DNA of 61,203 nucleotides, from positions 1 through 61,203 of the forward strand of contig JANQQI010000007.1 in NCBI GenBank assembly GCA_028285085.1. The letters are read 5' to 3'. The DNA is from Saprospiraceae bacterium. Its GTDB lineage: Bacteria; Bacteroidota; Bacteroidia; Chitinophagales; Saprospiraceae. This document shows positions 45,001 to 51,434 of the stretch, piece by piece. Made by a program: the position numbers and the translations under genes. How positions within the stretch are numbered: position 1 is the stretch's first letter; every line of letters starts with the position of its first letter. The notes under the pieces were generated by a model. It did no database searches and was not told the DNA's origin. It was given only the letters and a program-made list of their open reading frames with translations.

Positions 45001-45314
45001 CTGACGCCAATGATTGTAACTTATTCTCAGAGACGATTATCGTGGATAATATCGTATCAGTGGGTAATGTAGAGCAAAATCCACTGCGCGTCTGGCCGAA
45101 TCCAAGTCAAGGCTTGTTACAAATTGAGTACCTTGATGCCAGCAGTGATTTATCCATCAGCTTATTCCACAACAACGGTCAACTGATCCAAAATTATCAG
45201 ACCCAAAATGTGCAGATGCTAGATATTTCACATCTTCCAAATGGTATTTATCTATTGAAAATTGTGGTAGAAGATGAGGTATATGTAGAAAAAATCGTTT
45301 TGGAAAAAGGATAA
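39042..45314 (+). CDS. Giant T9SS surface protein: thioredoxin domain + Ig/PKD-like, SprB and HYR repeats
   Basis: 2090 residues. A signal peptide (1-23) is followed by a TlpA-like thioredoxin domain (about 25-180) with Cys64-Gly-Pro-Cys67 in ATWCGPCWSYH. Residues about 185-400 hold SprB-like repeats (GNKTYSWSNGSNTEDLNGVP, YAYQWNTGGNGPMISGLTGG). Residues 409-1390 form about 12 Ig/PKD-like units of about 82 residues, most starting ADAGDDxxLTC and carrying a late NGC, that is two cysteines per unit. More SprB-like repeats (1390-1690), a HYR-type region (about 1695-1850, IAPVIICAPDM), a further SprB-like part and a T9SS type A sorting domain (about 2013-2090, VWPNPSQGLLQIEY) end the protein. It is probably a long extracellular adhesin or gliding-related filament. 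The thioredoxin head may shuffle disulphides in the cysteine-rich repeats (inference). A terminator follows. Confidence 0.9.
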   Translation: MKTKIQLAILALMCWCSSVSYAQLADGATAPDWTLTDLEGNTYNLYDILDEGKSVVIDFMATWCGPCWSYHQTHRLKTLYEDYGPNGTDEIMVFMFEASPSTNEACLYGPSGCVGGTLGDWTEDIPYPIIHLQGSNGGSVAGNYNLQYYPTLYKICPNRKAYEVGQISLQGWINWMTSCDLAADATTSDAICYEDASAGIDLTVEGGFGNKTYSWSNGSNTEDLNGVPPGAYSCTITEGQGHSVEVGPFMVSGPDAPILINASQVVDPDCFGDDDGLIAVQVTGGEAGYAYQWNTGGNGPMISGLTGGNYTVTVTDNLGCTETWATSLNEPPLITLDGSTIEEHCDQANGSILLFAGGGNSPYTYDIGQGPTNSNIFPNLSSGLYTATVTDNSGCTLTSEYFIPNVPGPEANAGLAQSLSCSQTSIQLDGTSSTTGIGLTYEWTTNDGNITDGTNTLTPTVDQAGTYVLTVLDVVHNCFATDAVVVTGASDIPVAEIADPNTLTCANASVTLDGSPSSTGDDYTYSWTDAEDNVISEAITATTSQAGNYTLLVTNTISGCTSTESVDVEENINVPQADAGSNSTITCTETTVQIGGNSEVGPDILYTWLNSQGEEIGTGLTIVVDLPDVYELMVTDLSNGCSAIAVVTVDEDTEAPTADAGNDGTLTCENTELEIGGSSSTGSEFSYQWTDDDGNSVGDDAPTWTTDTPGTFSLEVENMANGCTSIDEVAIAEDTTVPTADAGDDDILTCTQVSVNIGGSSSNGDQFEYQWTNDDLELIGEDAEVDVESPGTYTLLVTNMVNGCTAEDMVLIEQDTQEPTADAGDDDILTCVQTSLTIGGNSSNGSVYNFQWTNAQGTVLGYMPTLTVNQPNTYTLAVLNTNNGCESMAEVMVSENTISPIADAGDDGTLTCLNSSVGLGGNSSSGSNFSYLWTDSNNNAIGTNEQIEVSTADTYQLLVTDSENGCTASATAQVDENTAAPAANAGSGGELNCNQSVVTLDGSSSSGNSQISYDWFNSNGNLVGQDATLEVSTADDYQLIITDIINGCTDEANVSVTASNDFPVAVANSSGDLTCQTSQVTLDAEGSSNGTNFTYQWLDENGDLISNAPSIEVDNSGGYSLIVSDTDNGCTATADLIINEDLASPSFEINPAEALSCDNTSVLLNADHNTTQPSYLWMDANGNTLGTTAEIEVDQAGEYSLQITDQENGCFATQAIEVSASTDLPVATAEVADELNCINAEVTIDAGASSTGANFSYNWSSTDGNISGGEQSLQPTVDAAGIYELLVTNTDNGCTAQTSVTVALDQTPPSAEIAEPQALHCNQTSLQLDAQASSSGNNFSYEWTTNDGAISNGAQSLNPTINASGTYELQITNQDNGCKTSASVVVNAIDDPSVELDNPQSISCFEGNDGQLSATATNGLAPYNYAWSNGAETATIDGLSQGNYEVIVSDQNGCTTTANYTLNQPDALDISSTVVGESAIGANDGSIDIQTSGGAGNYTYQWSHGPQTANVNMLAPGTYELSVTDQNGCARTESFMIQAFNCVLQAQAAVVPASCFGAEDGHVQLSTNEDPEGLSFSWSNGASTQSLTDVGAGSYTVVITNAFNCSETITVEVAEPSALVMAVSALSEATCDNATDGSAEAQVNGGTAPYTYQWSNGESDAVATQLPAGTQSVVITDANGCEIMQTIEIDAEDGIAPTVLTQDITIELDEDGQAAINALMIDNGSMDNCGLASLSLDQTLFDCSQLGEQTVTLTAIDNNNNITNATAIVNIVDNIAPVIICAPDMSSSSCDAIEYDLPQAMDNCSEVTYQLIEGLPSGSIFPEGTTTITYEVSDASGNSVMCSFNMEIIYTLQVSTIATDVSCFGADDGLADATASGGQAGYTYLWNDGQETPVAVDLIAGDYSVTVTDATGCTSISEVNVASPTQLELTIDEVINEEEFGEDGSISITVNGGTPPYAYTWSENGNIVSNEEDPENLIAGTYQVQITDANDCNLFSETIIVDNIVSVGNVEQNPLRVWPNPSQGLLQIEYLDASSDLSISLFHNNGQLIQNYQTQNVQMLDISHLPNGIYLLKIVVEDEVYVEKIVLEKG
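40266..43208 (+). repeat. About 12 tandem Ig/PKD-like coding units (about 246 bp each)
   Basis: Inside the giant gene the unit repeats about every 82 codons. Neighbouring units 5 and 6 share long DNA stretches (for example GCCGGAGACGATGATATTCT at both 41270 and 41511), showing recent duplication; outer units are more diverged. Confidence 0.75.
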
Positions 45315-45334
45315 TTCTTTCCCTTTCAAAACAG

Positions 45335-45372
45335 AAGCAGGTGCCCGTATTTGGAGCACCTGCTTTTGTTTT
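45335..45372 (+). terminator. Rho-independent terminator after the giant gene
   Basis: AAGCAGGTGC and GCACCTGCTT form a perfect 10-bp stem with an 11-base loop, followed by TTGTTTTT. Confidence 0.9.
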
Positions 45373-45533
45373 TGGGCAGATTGAGCAAATATTATTTTGT
45401 ATTTATAGAAGTAAAACTTTAATTTGCGATTGTTAAACTAATACCACTGTACAGACCAATTCGAGTAAATCGATGACACATTAGTACCCATTTGTGTCCT
45501 GTATAATTGCTACCAGAACATGTTAAATGGCTT

Positions 45534-46223
45534 ATGTCACTAGCGATACAATTCACAATTAATCCAAATCTCTTCCTACGCGATCCGCTGGAAACCAAGC
45601 TCGGCAAACGCATTATCAAACACGGAATCGAATTGATGGATGAGATTGGTTTAGAATCTTTTACTTTCAAAAAACTAGCTACGGCAATGGGATCGACTGA
45701 AGCGTCGATCTATCGGTATTTTGAAAACAAACATTTGTTTCTTACCTATTTGCTCTCTTGGTACTGGGAATGGGTCAAATTCCGCATTGACTTCAATTCC
45801 ATGAATGTTACCGATCCGCAAGAGCGTCTAAAAATCGTGATTAAAACTATCGTCGATACCATCCGTCTGAGTACTCCCGCGGAGTATATCGATCGTGACG
45901 CGTTGCACCGTATTGTAGTGATTGAAGGCCCAAAAGCTTACCATAATAAGCATGTCGATACCGAAAATCGCAAAGGTTACTTCGCTACTTATAAGTCTCT
46001 GACGAAAAAAATCGCAGATATTATTTTAGAGATTGATCCGAAGTTCCCATATCCGCGAACACACGCGAGTAATTTAGTGGAAATGGCCAATAATTATCTC
46101 TACTTTGCGGAGCATCTACCCGGTTTGACTGACATTTCGATTTCACCGGAGAAAAAGGATTGCATGGGCGATCTGGAAAATCTTTTGGAGTATTTTATTT
46201 TGGGGATTTTTAAGAAAAAGTAA
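45534..46223 (+). CDS. TetR-family transcriptional regulator
   Basis: 229 residues from the ATG at 45534 (an earlier TTG at 45507 is possible but the MSLAIQFTIN start fits the family better). The HTH (about residues 22-65) contains GIELMDEIGLESFTFKKLAT and STEASIYRYFENKHLFLTYL, the TetR recognition helix and exit. The C-terminal helical ligand domain is unlike the drug-efflux members, and may bind a metabolite. There is no adjacent target gene except the outer-membrane pair on the other strand. Confidence 0.87.
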   Translation: MSLAIQFTINPNLFLRDPLETKLGKRIIKHGIELMDEIGLESFTFKKLATAMGSTEASIYRYFENKHLFLTYLLSWYWEWVKFRIDFNSMNVTDPQERLKIVIKTIVDTIRLSTPAEYIDRDALHRIVVIEGPKAYHNKHVDTENRKGYFATYKSLTKKIADIILEIDPKFPYPRTHASNLVEMANNYLYFAEHLPGLTDISISPEKKDCMGDLENLLEYFILGIFKKK

Positions 46224-46257
46224 ACCCATCTCTGTCTTTTCACCTCCTAACTTGCGC

Positions 46258-47013
46258 TTAAAATTCCAATCGCAAGCCATTAGACAATCCATAAATGGTA
46301 TTGGCAACGCCTTCCGGGACACGTGTGTCGTGGGTGATATTGAAGGTAGTCGTTATCCGGAGTCGGCTGGTAATTGTAAAAATTAAAGAGGTTTTTGAAG
46401 ACAAACGTAGATCCGCAAAGTTGTTGAAAACCGGTTGATAGTAAGAAGTGCCAGCCACGCGTATATTGTCTTTCCATCTTAAGTTAAATGAAATATAACT
46501 CGACATACGGTGATCACGGAAGTAAATCTCTTCGGGTTTATTCTCTTCATTGTACTCATACATGTAGGCAATACCAACAAAGGCTTGCTGCGTATCACTA
46601 TTCGTCAGCCGAAACCGTAAACCGGAGCCCAATAACCAACGCAGGCGCAGACTCAATCGCTCATTGTACTGCGTTTGAGTAAATGCTTCGAAAGTCAATC
46701 GCGGATGCAAGCGATAATTGTAGCGCAAATGCTGGAAGCCATCGTTGACAAAATCTTCGCTCTCCACTTGCACTAAATTATAACGACTCAGTAATAACCA
46801 CCAAGACCGATAGCGGGTATGCTCTAGCATTAATCCTCCTTTCAGTGTAAGCACCGAACTTCCGTTTTCTACCATATTGACCCCTAAATCAATGCGGCCA
46901 TTCCAATCAATCGTGTCACTACGCTCAACGCGTTTGTCTTCGATATTTACAATTTGAGTCAACCCATCTATGGTGCCACACAGCAGCAATAGGAGAAAAA
47001 TCGAACGGATCAT
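46258..47013 (-). CDS. DUF481-like outer membrane beta-barrel protein
   Basis: 251 residues from the ATG at 47013, with a signal peptide (MIRSIFLLLLLCGTIDGLTQ). Alternating strands such as GRIDLGVNMVENGSSVLTL, LRYNYRLHPRLTFEAFTQTQ and SRLRITTTFNITHDTRVPEG to the terminal LRLEF suggest a DUF481 (YdiY-type) barrel ending in an aromatic residue, as outer membrane proteins do. The role is unknown. It follows the 47089 gene after 75 bp, probably in the udk operon. Confidence 0.75.
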   Translation of the reverse strand: MIRSIFLLLLLCGTIDGLTQIVNIEDKRVERSDTIDWNGRIDLGVNMVENGSSVLTLKGGLMLEHTRYRSWWLLLSRYNLVQVESEDFVNDGFQHLRYNYRLHPRLTFEAFTQTQYNERLSLRLRWLLGSGLRFRLTNSDTQQAFVGIAYMYEYNEENKPEEIYFRDHRMSSYISFNLRWKDNIRVAGTSYYQPVFNNFADLRLSSKTSLIFTITSRLRITTTFNITHDTRVPEGVANTIYGLSNGLRLEF

Positions 47014-47088
47014 GCTAGTTTTAAGTTGGTTTCGCATCAATGAAGACACAAAATAAAACATTCGGTCAAAATAGCCGGGACAAATACA

Positions 47089-48129
47089 CTACTTCAAGAA
47101 ACACTGCAGTCCAACCCGCAGGCCAATGGTCCGCTTGATACTAGACGGAAATCGTACATTATTGCCAATACGCAAGGCATCCTCTCGCCAATCTAGGTAA
47201 GTCGACAGCGCAACGCGACGTGTAATAAATTTACTCCAACCAAATTGCAACAGCGCGCGCCATACCCACTGCTCTCGCTGAACTGGTGGATTATAAAACA
47301 GCAAGTAATTAACACCGCTACCTACCGTAGCAAAAAGCTTATCACGTCGCCCGAGAGATAAGTAGTAACGCGCCGTAGGGATCAATTCAACCGCGGTGAA
47401 TTGATATCTTTCGTCGGATAAAAAATTGAAAACACCTCCAATCATCAGGTGACGCCAAAAAAAGTAACCTGCTTCTGGCGAAAGAAACTGACTAAAGCTT
47501 AAATCTCCCAGCCCTTCATCTCCAATTGTGAAACTGCCACCTAGCATCCAACGCCCTTTCTGTAGAGGGTCGTCCACTTCTGGCTCCGGTAACTTAGAAT
47601 GGAAAGCATAGCGTAAGCGGAGTGAAAAGTTGAGTTTACCGTTATCCTGTAAGCGTTGGGTCTCGTTTCGACGGATGCGGAGAAAGTTATAATCCAGGAG
47701 ATACTCCAGCGTAACATTTTTACTCAGCACCTGATTAATCCCCGATCGTAAATGCCATTCTTGTATCGTCGTCAACGAATAGCCGCCCCCCACTCTGGAT
47801 AAGCGATTTTCTTCGCGCCGCCAGGCCAATCCGCTAAATAAGAAATATTGATTTTCGAGCGCTTTAAAATAATAACGACCAAATACTTCATGCCCAACTC
47901 TGATAAAATTTTCGTCTAATCTCAACCCGAGATAACCCCCTACGAGTACTTTATTGGCTACAAAATGGCCCAGTCGCATTTCTAATAAAATGGTGGTATA
48001 GCTCTCGCCGAGATCCGGCTGAAAAGAAGTCATATTAACATTTCCATCCGTCCACCACTCCCCTTTTCCCACCTGTGCAGATGCAACTTGAGTCAAACAC
48101 AACCCAATACAAAGAATAATTAGTCTCAT
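47089..48129 (-). CDS. Outer membrane protein with two tandem barrel-like halves
   Basis: 346 residues with a signal peptide (MRLIILCIGLCLTQVASAQ). The N-terminal half (MTSFQPDLGESYTTILLEMR to about 180) and the C-terminal half (GRWMLGGSFTIGDEGLGDLS to the end) show the same start (K-G-x-W, then a glycine-rich strand), which suggests internal duplication of an eight-stranded barrel. I do not recognise a family. It lies 21 bp after udk and before the DUF481 gene. Confidence 0.7.
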   Translation of the reverse strand: MRLIILCIGLCLTQVASAQVGKGEWWTDGNVNMTSFQPDLGESYTTILLEMRLGHFVANKVLVGGYLGLRLDENFIRVGHEVFGRYYFKALENQYFLFSGLAWRREENRLSRVGGGYSLTTIQEWHLRSGINQVLSKNVTLEYLLDYNFLRIRRNETQRLQDNGKLNFSLRLRYAFHSKLPEPEVDDPLQKGRWMLGGSFTIGDEGLGDLSFSQFLSPEAGYFFWRHLMIGGVFNFLSDERYQFTAVELIPTARYYLSLGRRDKLFATVGSGVNYLLFYNPPVQREQWVWRALLQFGWSKFITRRVALSTYLDWREDALRIGNNVRFPSSIKRTIGLRVGLQCFLK

Positions 48130-48150
48130 AGCCAGAATTTTCGATCGGGC

Positions 48151-48780
48151 CTAGGAAGGAGATTTCAGGTAATCTTTTAAAAACCCTAAAATCACTTTCA
48201 ATCCCATGTCAAAGTTATCGTTATTGTTAATCACCACATCCGCAATATCCTGATACGGCCGGATATATTTTTCGTAAGTAGGCAGGACATGATGTTGGTA
48301 CCGATATAGAACGTCTTCGATGGGATAATTGCGTTCTACCCGATCTCTTTTAATTCGTCGGATGACCTTCAAATTCTCTTTTGCTTGTAGAAAAACTTTG
48401 AGATCAATGAGGTTACGCACCTTCTTATAATGAAACACAAAAAGTCCTTCAACAATAATGACGGGTGCGGATGGAATGGTCAGTGTTTTGGGTGCAGCGG
48501 ATTCATTATTAAAGACGTATTCTTTAATCGTAATATCCTCACCGGAGATGAGTTTTTCAAGATCTTTTCGGAAGCGTTTCTTGTCGATCGAACCGGGCAA
48601 ATCAAAGTTTGTTATCCCTTGATTATCAACTTTTTGCACTTCTCTTGGCAAGTAGTAATCGTCTTGAGAAAGAATACTCAATTGATCATTGGTGAAACTA
48701 TCCCGAATTTGGCGGATAAAGGTCGTTTTGCCCGAGCCACTCCCCCCCGTAATACCGACGATTAAAGGTTTATTTTTCAT
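48151..48780 (-). CDS. udk: Uridine kinase-like protein
   Basis: 209 residues. P-loop GITGGSGSGKTTFIRQI (8-24), the acceptor-site block LSQDDYYLPREVQ, NFDLPGSID and VIIVEGLFVFHYKKVRNLID match Udk. The enzyme phosphorylates uridine or cytidine with ATP or GTP in pyrimidine salvage. The C-terminus shows the RDRVERNYPIEDVLYRYQHH segment of the lid. It is the first gene of a unit with two outer-membrane proteins, an odd pairing. Related P-loop kinases (phosphoribulokinase-like) can look similar. Confidence 0.88.
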   Translation of the reverse strand: MKNKPLIVGITGGSGSGKTTFIRQIRDSFTNDQLSILSQDDYYLPREVQKVDNQGITNFDLPGSIDKKRFRKDLEKLISGEDITIKEYVFNNESAAPKTLTIPSAPVIIVEGLFVFHYKKVRNLIDLKVFLQAKENLKVIRRIKRDRVERNYPIEDVLYRYQHHVLPTYEKYIRPYQDIADVVINNNDNFDMGLKVILGFLKDYLKSPS

Positions 48781-48800
48781 AAAAATGGATGTGAATGCAA

Positions 48801-48808
48801 CAAATTTA
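48801..48808 (-). promoter_or_regulatory. -7 box before udk
   Basis: Minus strand TAAATTTG, an exact -7 match 21 bp before the start. No -33 was found at the expected distance. Confidence 0.4.
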
Positions 48809-48937
48809 GGAAAAAAATCGAGGGGATCGTCGCTTTGTTTTAGTACGAATTGATCAGGATGTTAAAAATTAGTTAAAAGGGGGATCTCAGATGAAAATCC
48901 CGGCCTAGAAATCGTCAAAGAAGCAAAGACACTGCTT

Positions 48938-49513
48938 ATGAAATCGCTCAGCACTACCTTACTATTTCTTGCTTTTCTATTGTCAACGCTAAACGCCCAG
49001 CATAGCCAAACTACCCCACGTAACATTTTTCAATATGGATTTGGAACTAGTTATCTGAGTGAGGGTAATTACTTTGGCAGATTGCAGCATTTCAATTACC
49101 AGCGGGGTCTTTTCAAGCGTACTTATCTCGAATTAGACGGCGGATTCACGCGCGCCACTCAGAATAACCCCGAATTGGAATTCGAGAAAAAGACCAATTC
49201 CTATCAACTGGCTGCCGGATTGCAATTTGCACTTTTTGAAAATAGTGCCAATGCACTTAAGCTCGGTGGTGGAGGTAGTTGGCGATACGCTGAGGCCCAC
49301 CTTTCAGCGGACGATACCACCCAATATGAAGGTAATCTCTTTGAACGCGTCAAGGAATATCCAGATAATAGTCAATTTGGCTTCAACGCCAGTCTGGAGT
49401 ACAATATATATGTAGCACGTCACCTGGTTTTAGGATCAAGATTCCGCTACAGTCAATTCCAAAACGGGGAAAAAACTTACGATTGGGGATTAAGTCTGGG
49501 GTTCCGATTTTAG
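48938..49513 (+). CDS. Small outer membrane beta-barrel protein
   Basis: 191 residues. A signal peptide (about 1-20, ending LSTLNAQ) precedes strand-like segments (YFGRLQHFNYQRGLFKRTYL, YQLAAGLQFALFENSANALK, YNIYVARHLVLGSRFRYSQF) and a terminal LSLGFRF, the classic outer-membrane end with aromatic Phe. The size suggests an eight-strand barrel like OmpW or OmpX. Its function is unknown. Its stop abuts that of the convergent acetyltransferase gene with no spacer. Confidence 0.72.
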   Translation: MKSLSTTLLFLAFLLSTLNAQHSQTTPRNIFQYGFGTSYLSEGNYFGRLQHFNYQRGLFKRTYLELDGGFTRATQNNPELEFEKKTNSYQLAAGLQFALFENSANALKLGGGGSWRYAEAHLSADDTTQYEGNLFERVKEYPDNSQFGFNASLEYNIYVARHLVLGSRFRYSQFQNGEKTYDWGLSLGFRF

Positions 49514-49804
49514 TTACTCAATATTAATACCGCGCAGCACTAGCTCCCGCCATTCGGGATGCTTTTTGATGTAAGCGGCTACGAAAGGGCACAATGGTAC
49601 CAAGGTTAACTCTTTTTCTTTAATATCTTCCAATGCACTTTTGATCATGGCTGAGCCGATTCCACGGCCTTCTAAGGCTTTGGGGACTTCGGTATGGGTT
49701 AAAAATATCTTTCCCTCAACTTTAATATACTCGATTCGTGGCTTTTGGCCGTCGATATGAAATTCGTACTGTTTTTCAGCGATATTATCAATCAATTCAT
49801 ACAT
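49514..49804 (-). CDS. Small GNAT-like acetyltransferase (YidJ/NATD1 type)
   Basis: 96 residues from the ATG at 49804. The acetyl-CoA pyrophosphate loop lies in ALEGRGIGSAMIKSALEDIK, and VPLCPFVAAYIKKHPEW is the conserved end of the short GNAT_acetyltr_2-like family. Such mini-GNATs have unknown acceptors. It lies 12 bp after the alpha/beta hydrolase gene on the same strand. Confidence 0.85.
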   Translation of the reverse strand: MYELIDNIAEKQYEFHIDGQKPRIEYIKVEGKIFLTHTEVPKALEGRGIGSAMIKSALEDIKEKELTLVPLCPFVAAYIKKHPEWRELVLRGINIE

Positions 49805-49816
49805 CTTAAGCAAGTT

Positions 49817-50509
49817 TTAGTTTTGAAAAATACGAATGAGTTCTGCGGCCAGTTGAGCAGGATTTACTTTTTCGATGGGGTGTGGCGTTTCGGGTAAAAC
49901 CAATAATTGGCCATTGGGTAGATGATCCGCGGCTAAGGTGGATTCTTTCCGTCCCACCATGCGATCTTGCTCACCAATACCAATAACTACCGGCTGCTGA
50001 ATCGTGGCCAAGTCTGTCATCGCCAGTCCCGTCCCGTTGCCCAAAGCCGTCATCATATCTGCCGTTTTGTGCAAGACAGTCCGCCAATCCTGGGGTTGAT
50101 GTGCCTTTTGCAAGGCGGCGGCAAATGCGGGCACCTTCTCTTCGATTTTTGTAGGATTCAGCATTTTAACTTCGCGGGCGGCAGTTTCCGGGGTCCAATC
50201 GAACTTGGTACCAAGCGTCACGATTTGGGCGACCTTTTCCGGGTGGCGCTGCGCGAGCTGCAAGGCTACGTAGCCCCCCATGCTATAGCCAAAAAAATGA
50301 GCACGCTCGATCTTGGCGGCATCCATCTCCGCCAGTACATCTTCCACGAATACGGACATGGAATAAGCTTCGGGGAGCGGCCGCCCACCGTGGCCAGAGA
50401 AATTAAGATCCAGCAGGTGGAAATGTGCCGCTAATTCAGCTTTCAAAGGTGCTAATTGTTGCTTATTGCCAAGCGCACCGTGGAGGAGAAACAAAGGGGT
50501 TAGATTCAT
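49817..50509 (-). CDS. Alpha/beta hydrolase
   Basis: 230 residues with no signal peptide. Nucleophile Ser76 in GYSMGGYVALQLA, oxyanion loop LLHGALGNKQ, an Asp in GIGEQDRMV and His in ETPHPIEKV complete a plausible triad. The family covers esterases, lactonases and MenH-like enzymes, and no motif decides the substrate. It is divergent from the gene at 50701 and probably co-transcribed with the GNAT gene. Confidence 0.85.
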   Translation of the reverse strand: MNLTPLFLLHGALGNKQQLAPLKAELAAHFHLLDLNFSGHGGRPLPEAYSMSVFVEDVLAEMDAAKIERAHFFGYSMGGYVALQLAQRHPEKVAQIVTLGTKFDWTPETAAREVKMLNPTKIEEKVPAFAAALQKAHQPQDWRTVLHKTADMMTALGNGTGLAMTDLATIQQPVVIGIGEQDRMVGRKESTLAADHLPNGQLLVLPETPHPIEKVNPAQLAAELIRIFQN

Positions 50510-50700
50510 TGTTAGGGAGATTATAAAAAATCAACAAGGCGATTATACAAAAAAGACACAAAAGGTCGGTAAGCGCAAGCCGTAATTTGTGTAAGTTTGA
50601 TTGGCGATCATATGTAAAAAGGGCGTCTAGATCGAATTTCTTATTACTTTCTAAATCCTTTTTATCATATTCGACCATTCTTCTAAAGATTTTAGAAACG

Positions 50701-51339
50701 ATGTTCGCATTTCTCGATGATATTCTTAGCCATCTAAAGACGGATCCGCGCACCGCTGCGATGCGACAGATCGCCAGCCATAATCGTTGGCGATTCATGG
50801 CAAGACGTAAGATGGACCGCCAACCCGTCGAGTTGCAAGCATTTGAACTATTCAAAGGCAAAGGCAATAAGCGTGTCCTTTCCGCCATCAGTTTAAGCAC
50901 GTCTTTGGTAGAAGGCCGTTTTAGATGCTACGATTATCAATATTACGGCGATTTCAAAAACAGACTCATCACCATTTTTGAGTATAGCAATCCTCAACTT
51001 AAGCTCAGTCCTTTCAGTATTCGCCCCAAAGGTCGCTTCGCCGCAGTGAAGGAGATTTTTTTAACCAGTGAACTCCTCTTTGCCACTAGCCCGGATTTCA
51101 ACAAGCGCTACGAAATCATGCCTCAAGACAAAGCCGCCATTAAAATGGATCTCAATGAGGAGTTTCTTGATGAGGTCGGCGATGAAGCAGGTTGGACCTA
51201 CGAAGGTAATGGTCATTTTCTTTTGGCTTATCAAGTGGGCAAGCAATTAGCCATCCCTGAGATTGAACCCCAAATCAAACGATTTACACACACTTGCGAG
51301 CGCTTGATCAATGGCTTAAGTCCTTCTGATTTTGTGTAA
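50701..51339 (+). CDS. Conserved protein of unknown function
   Basis: 212 residues from the ATG at 50701; the frame is open further upstream, from a GTG at 50587, but that stretch has an unusual Ser/Lys/Leu composition and no support. The protein appears cytoplasmic, mixed alpha/beta (RRKMDRQPVELQAFELFKGK, then YDYQYYGDFKNRLITIFEYS, and a helical end). I do not recognise the family. A -7-like TAAGTTTG lies at 50592-50599. It stands alone between two minus-strand units. Confidence 0.65.
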   Translation: MFAFLDDILSHLKTDPRTAAMRQIASHNRWRFMARRKMDRQPVELQAFELFKGKGNKRVLSAISLSTSLVEGRFRCYDYQYYGDFKNRLITIFEYSNPQLKLSPFSIRPKGRFAAVKEIFLTSELLFATSPDFNKRYEIMPQDKAAIKMDLNEEFLDEVGDEAGWTYEGNGHFLLAYQVGKQLAIPEIEPQIKRFTHTCERLINGLSPSDFV

Positions 51340-51434
51340 TACTGATTTTTAGCGACTTCTAACTAAGGCATTCCAAGCTATTGCACTTTCTTTTTCCTTC
51401 ACCCTTAACACCTCTCCAAGGCACGCTAAGCTAG

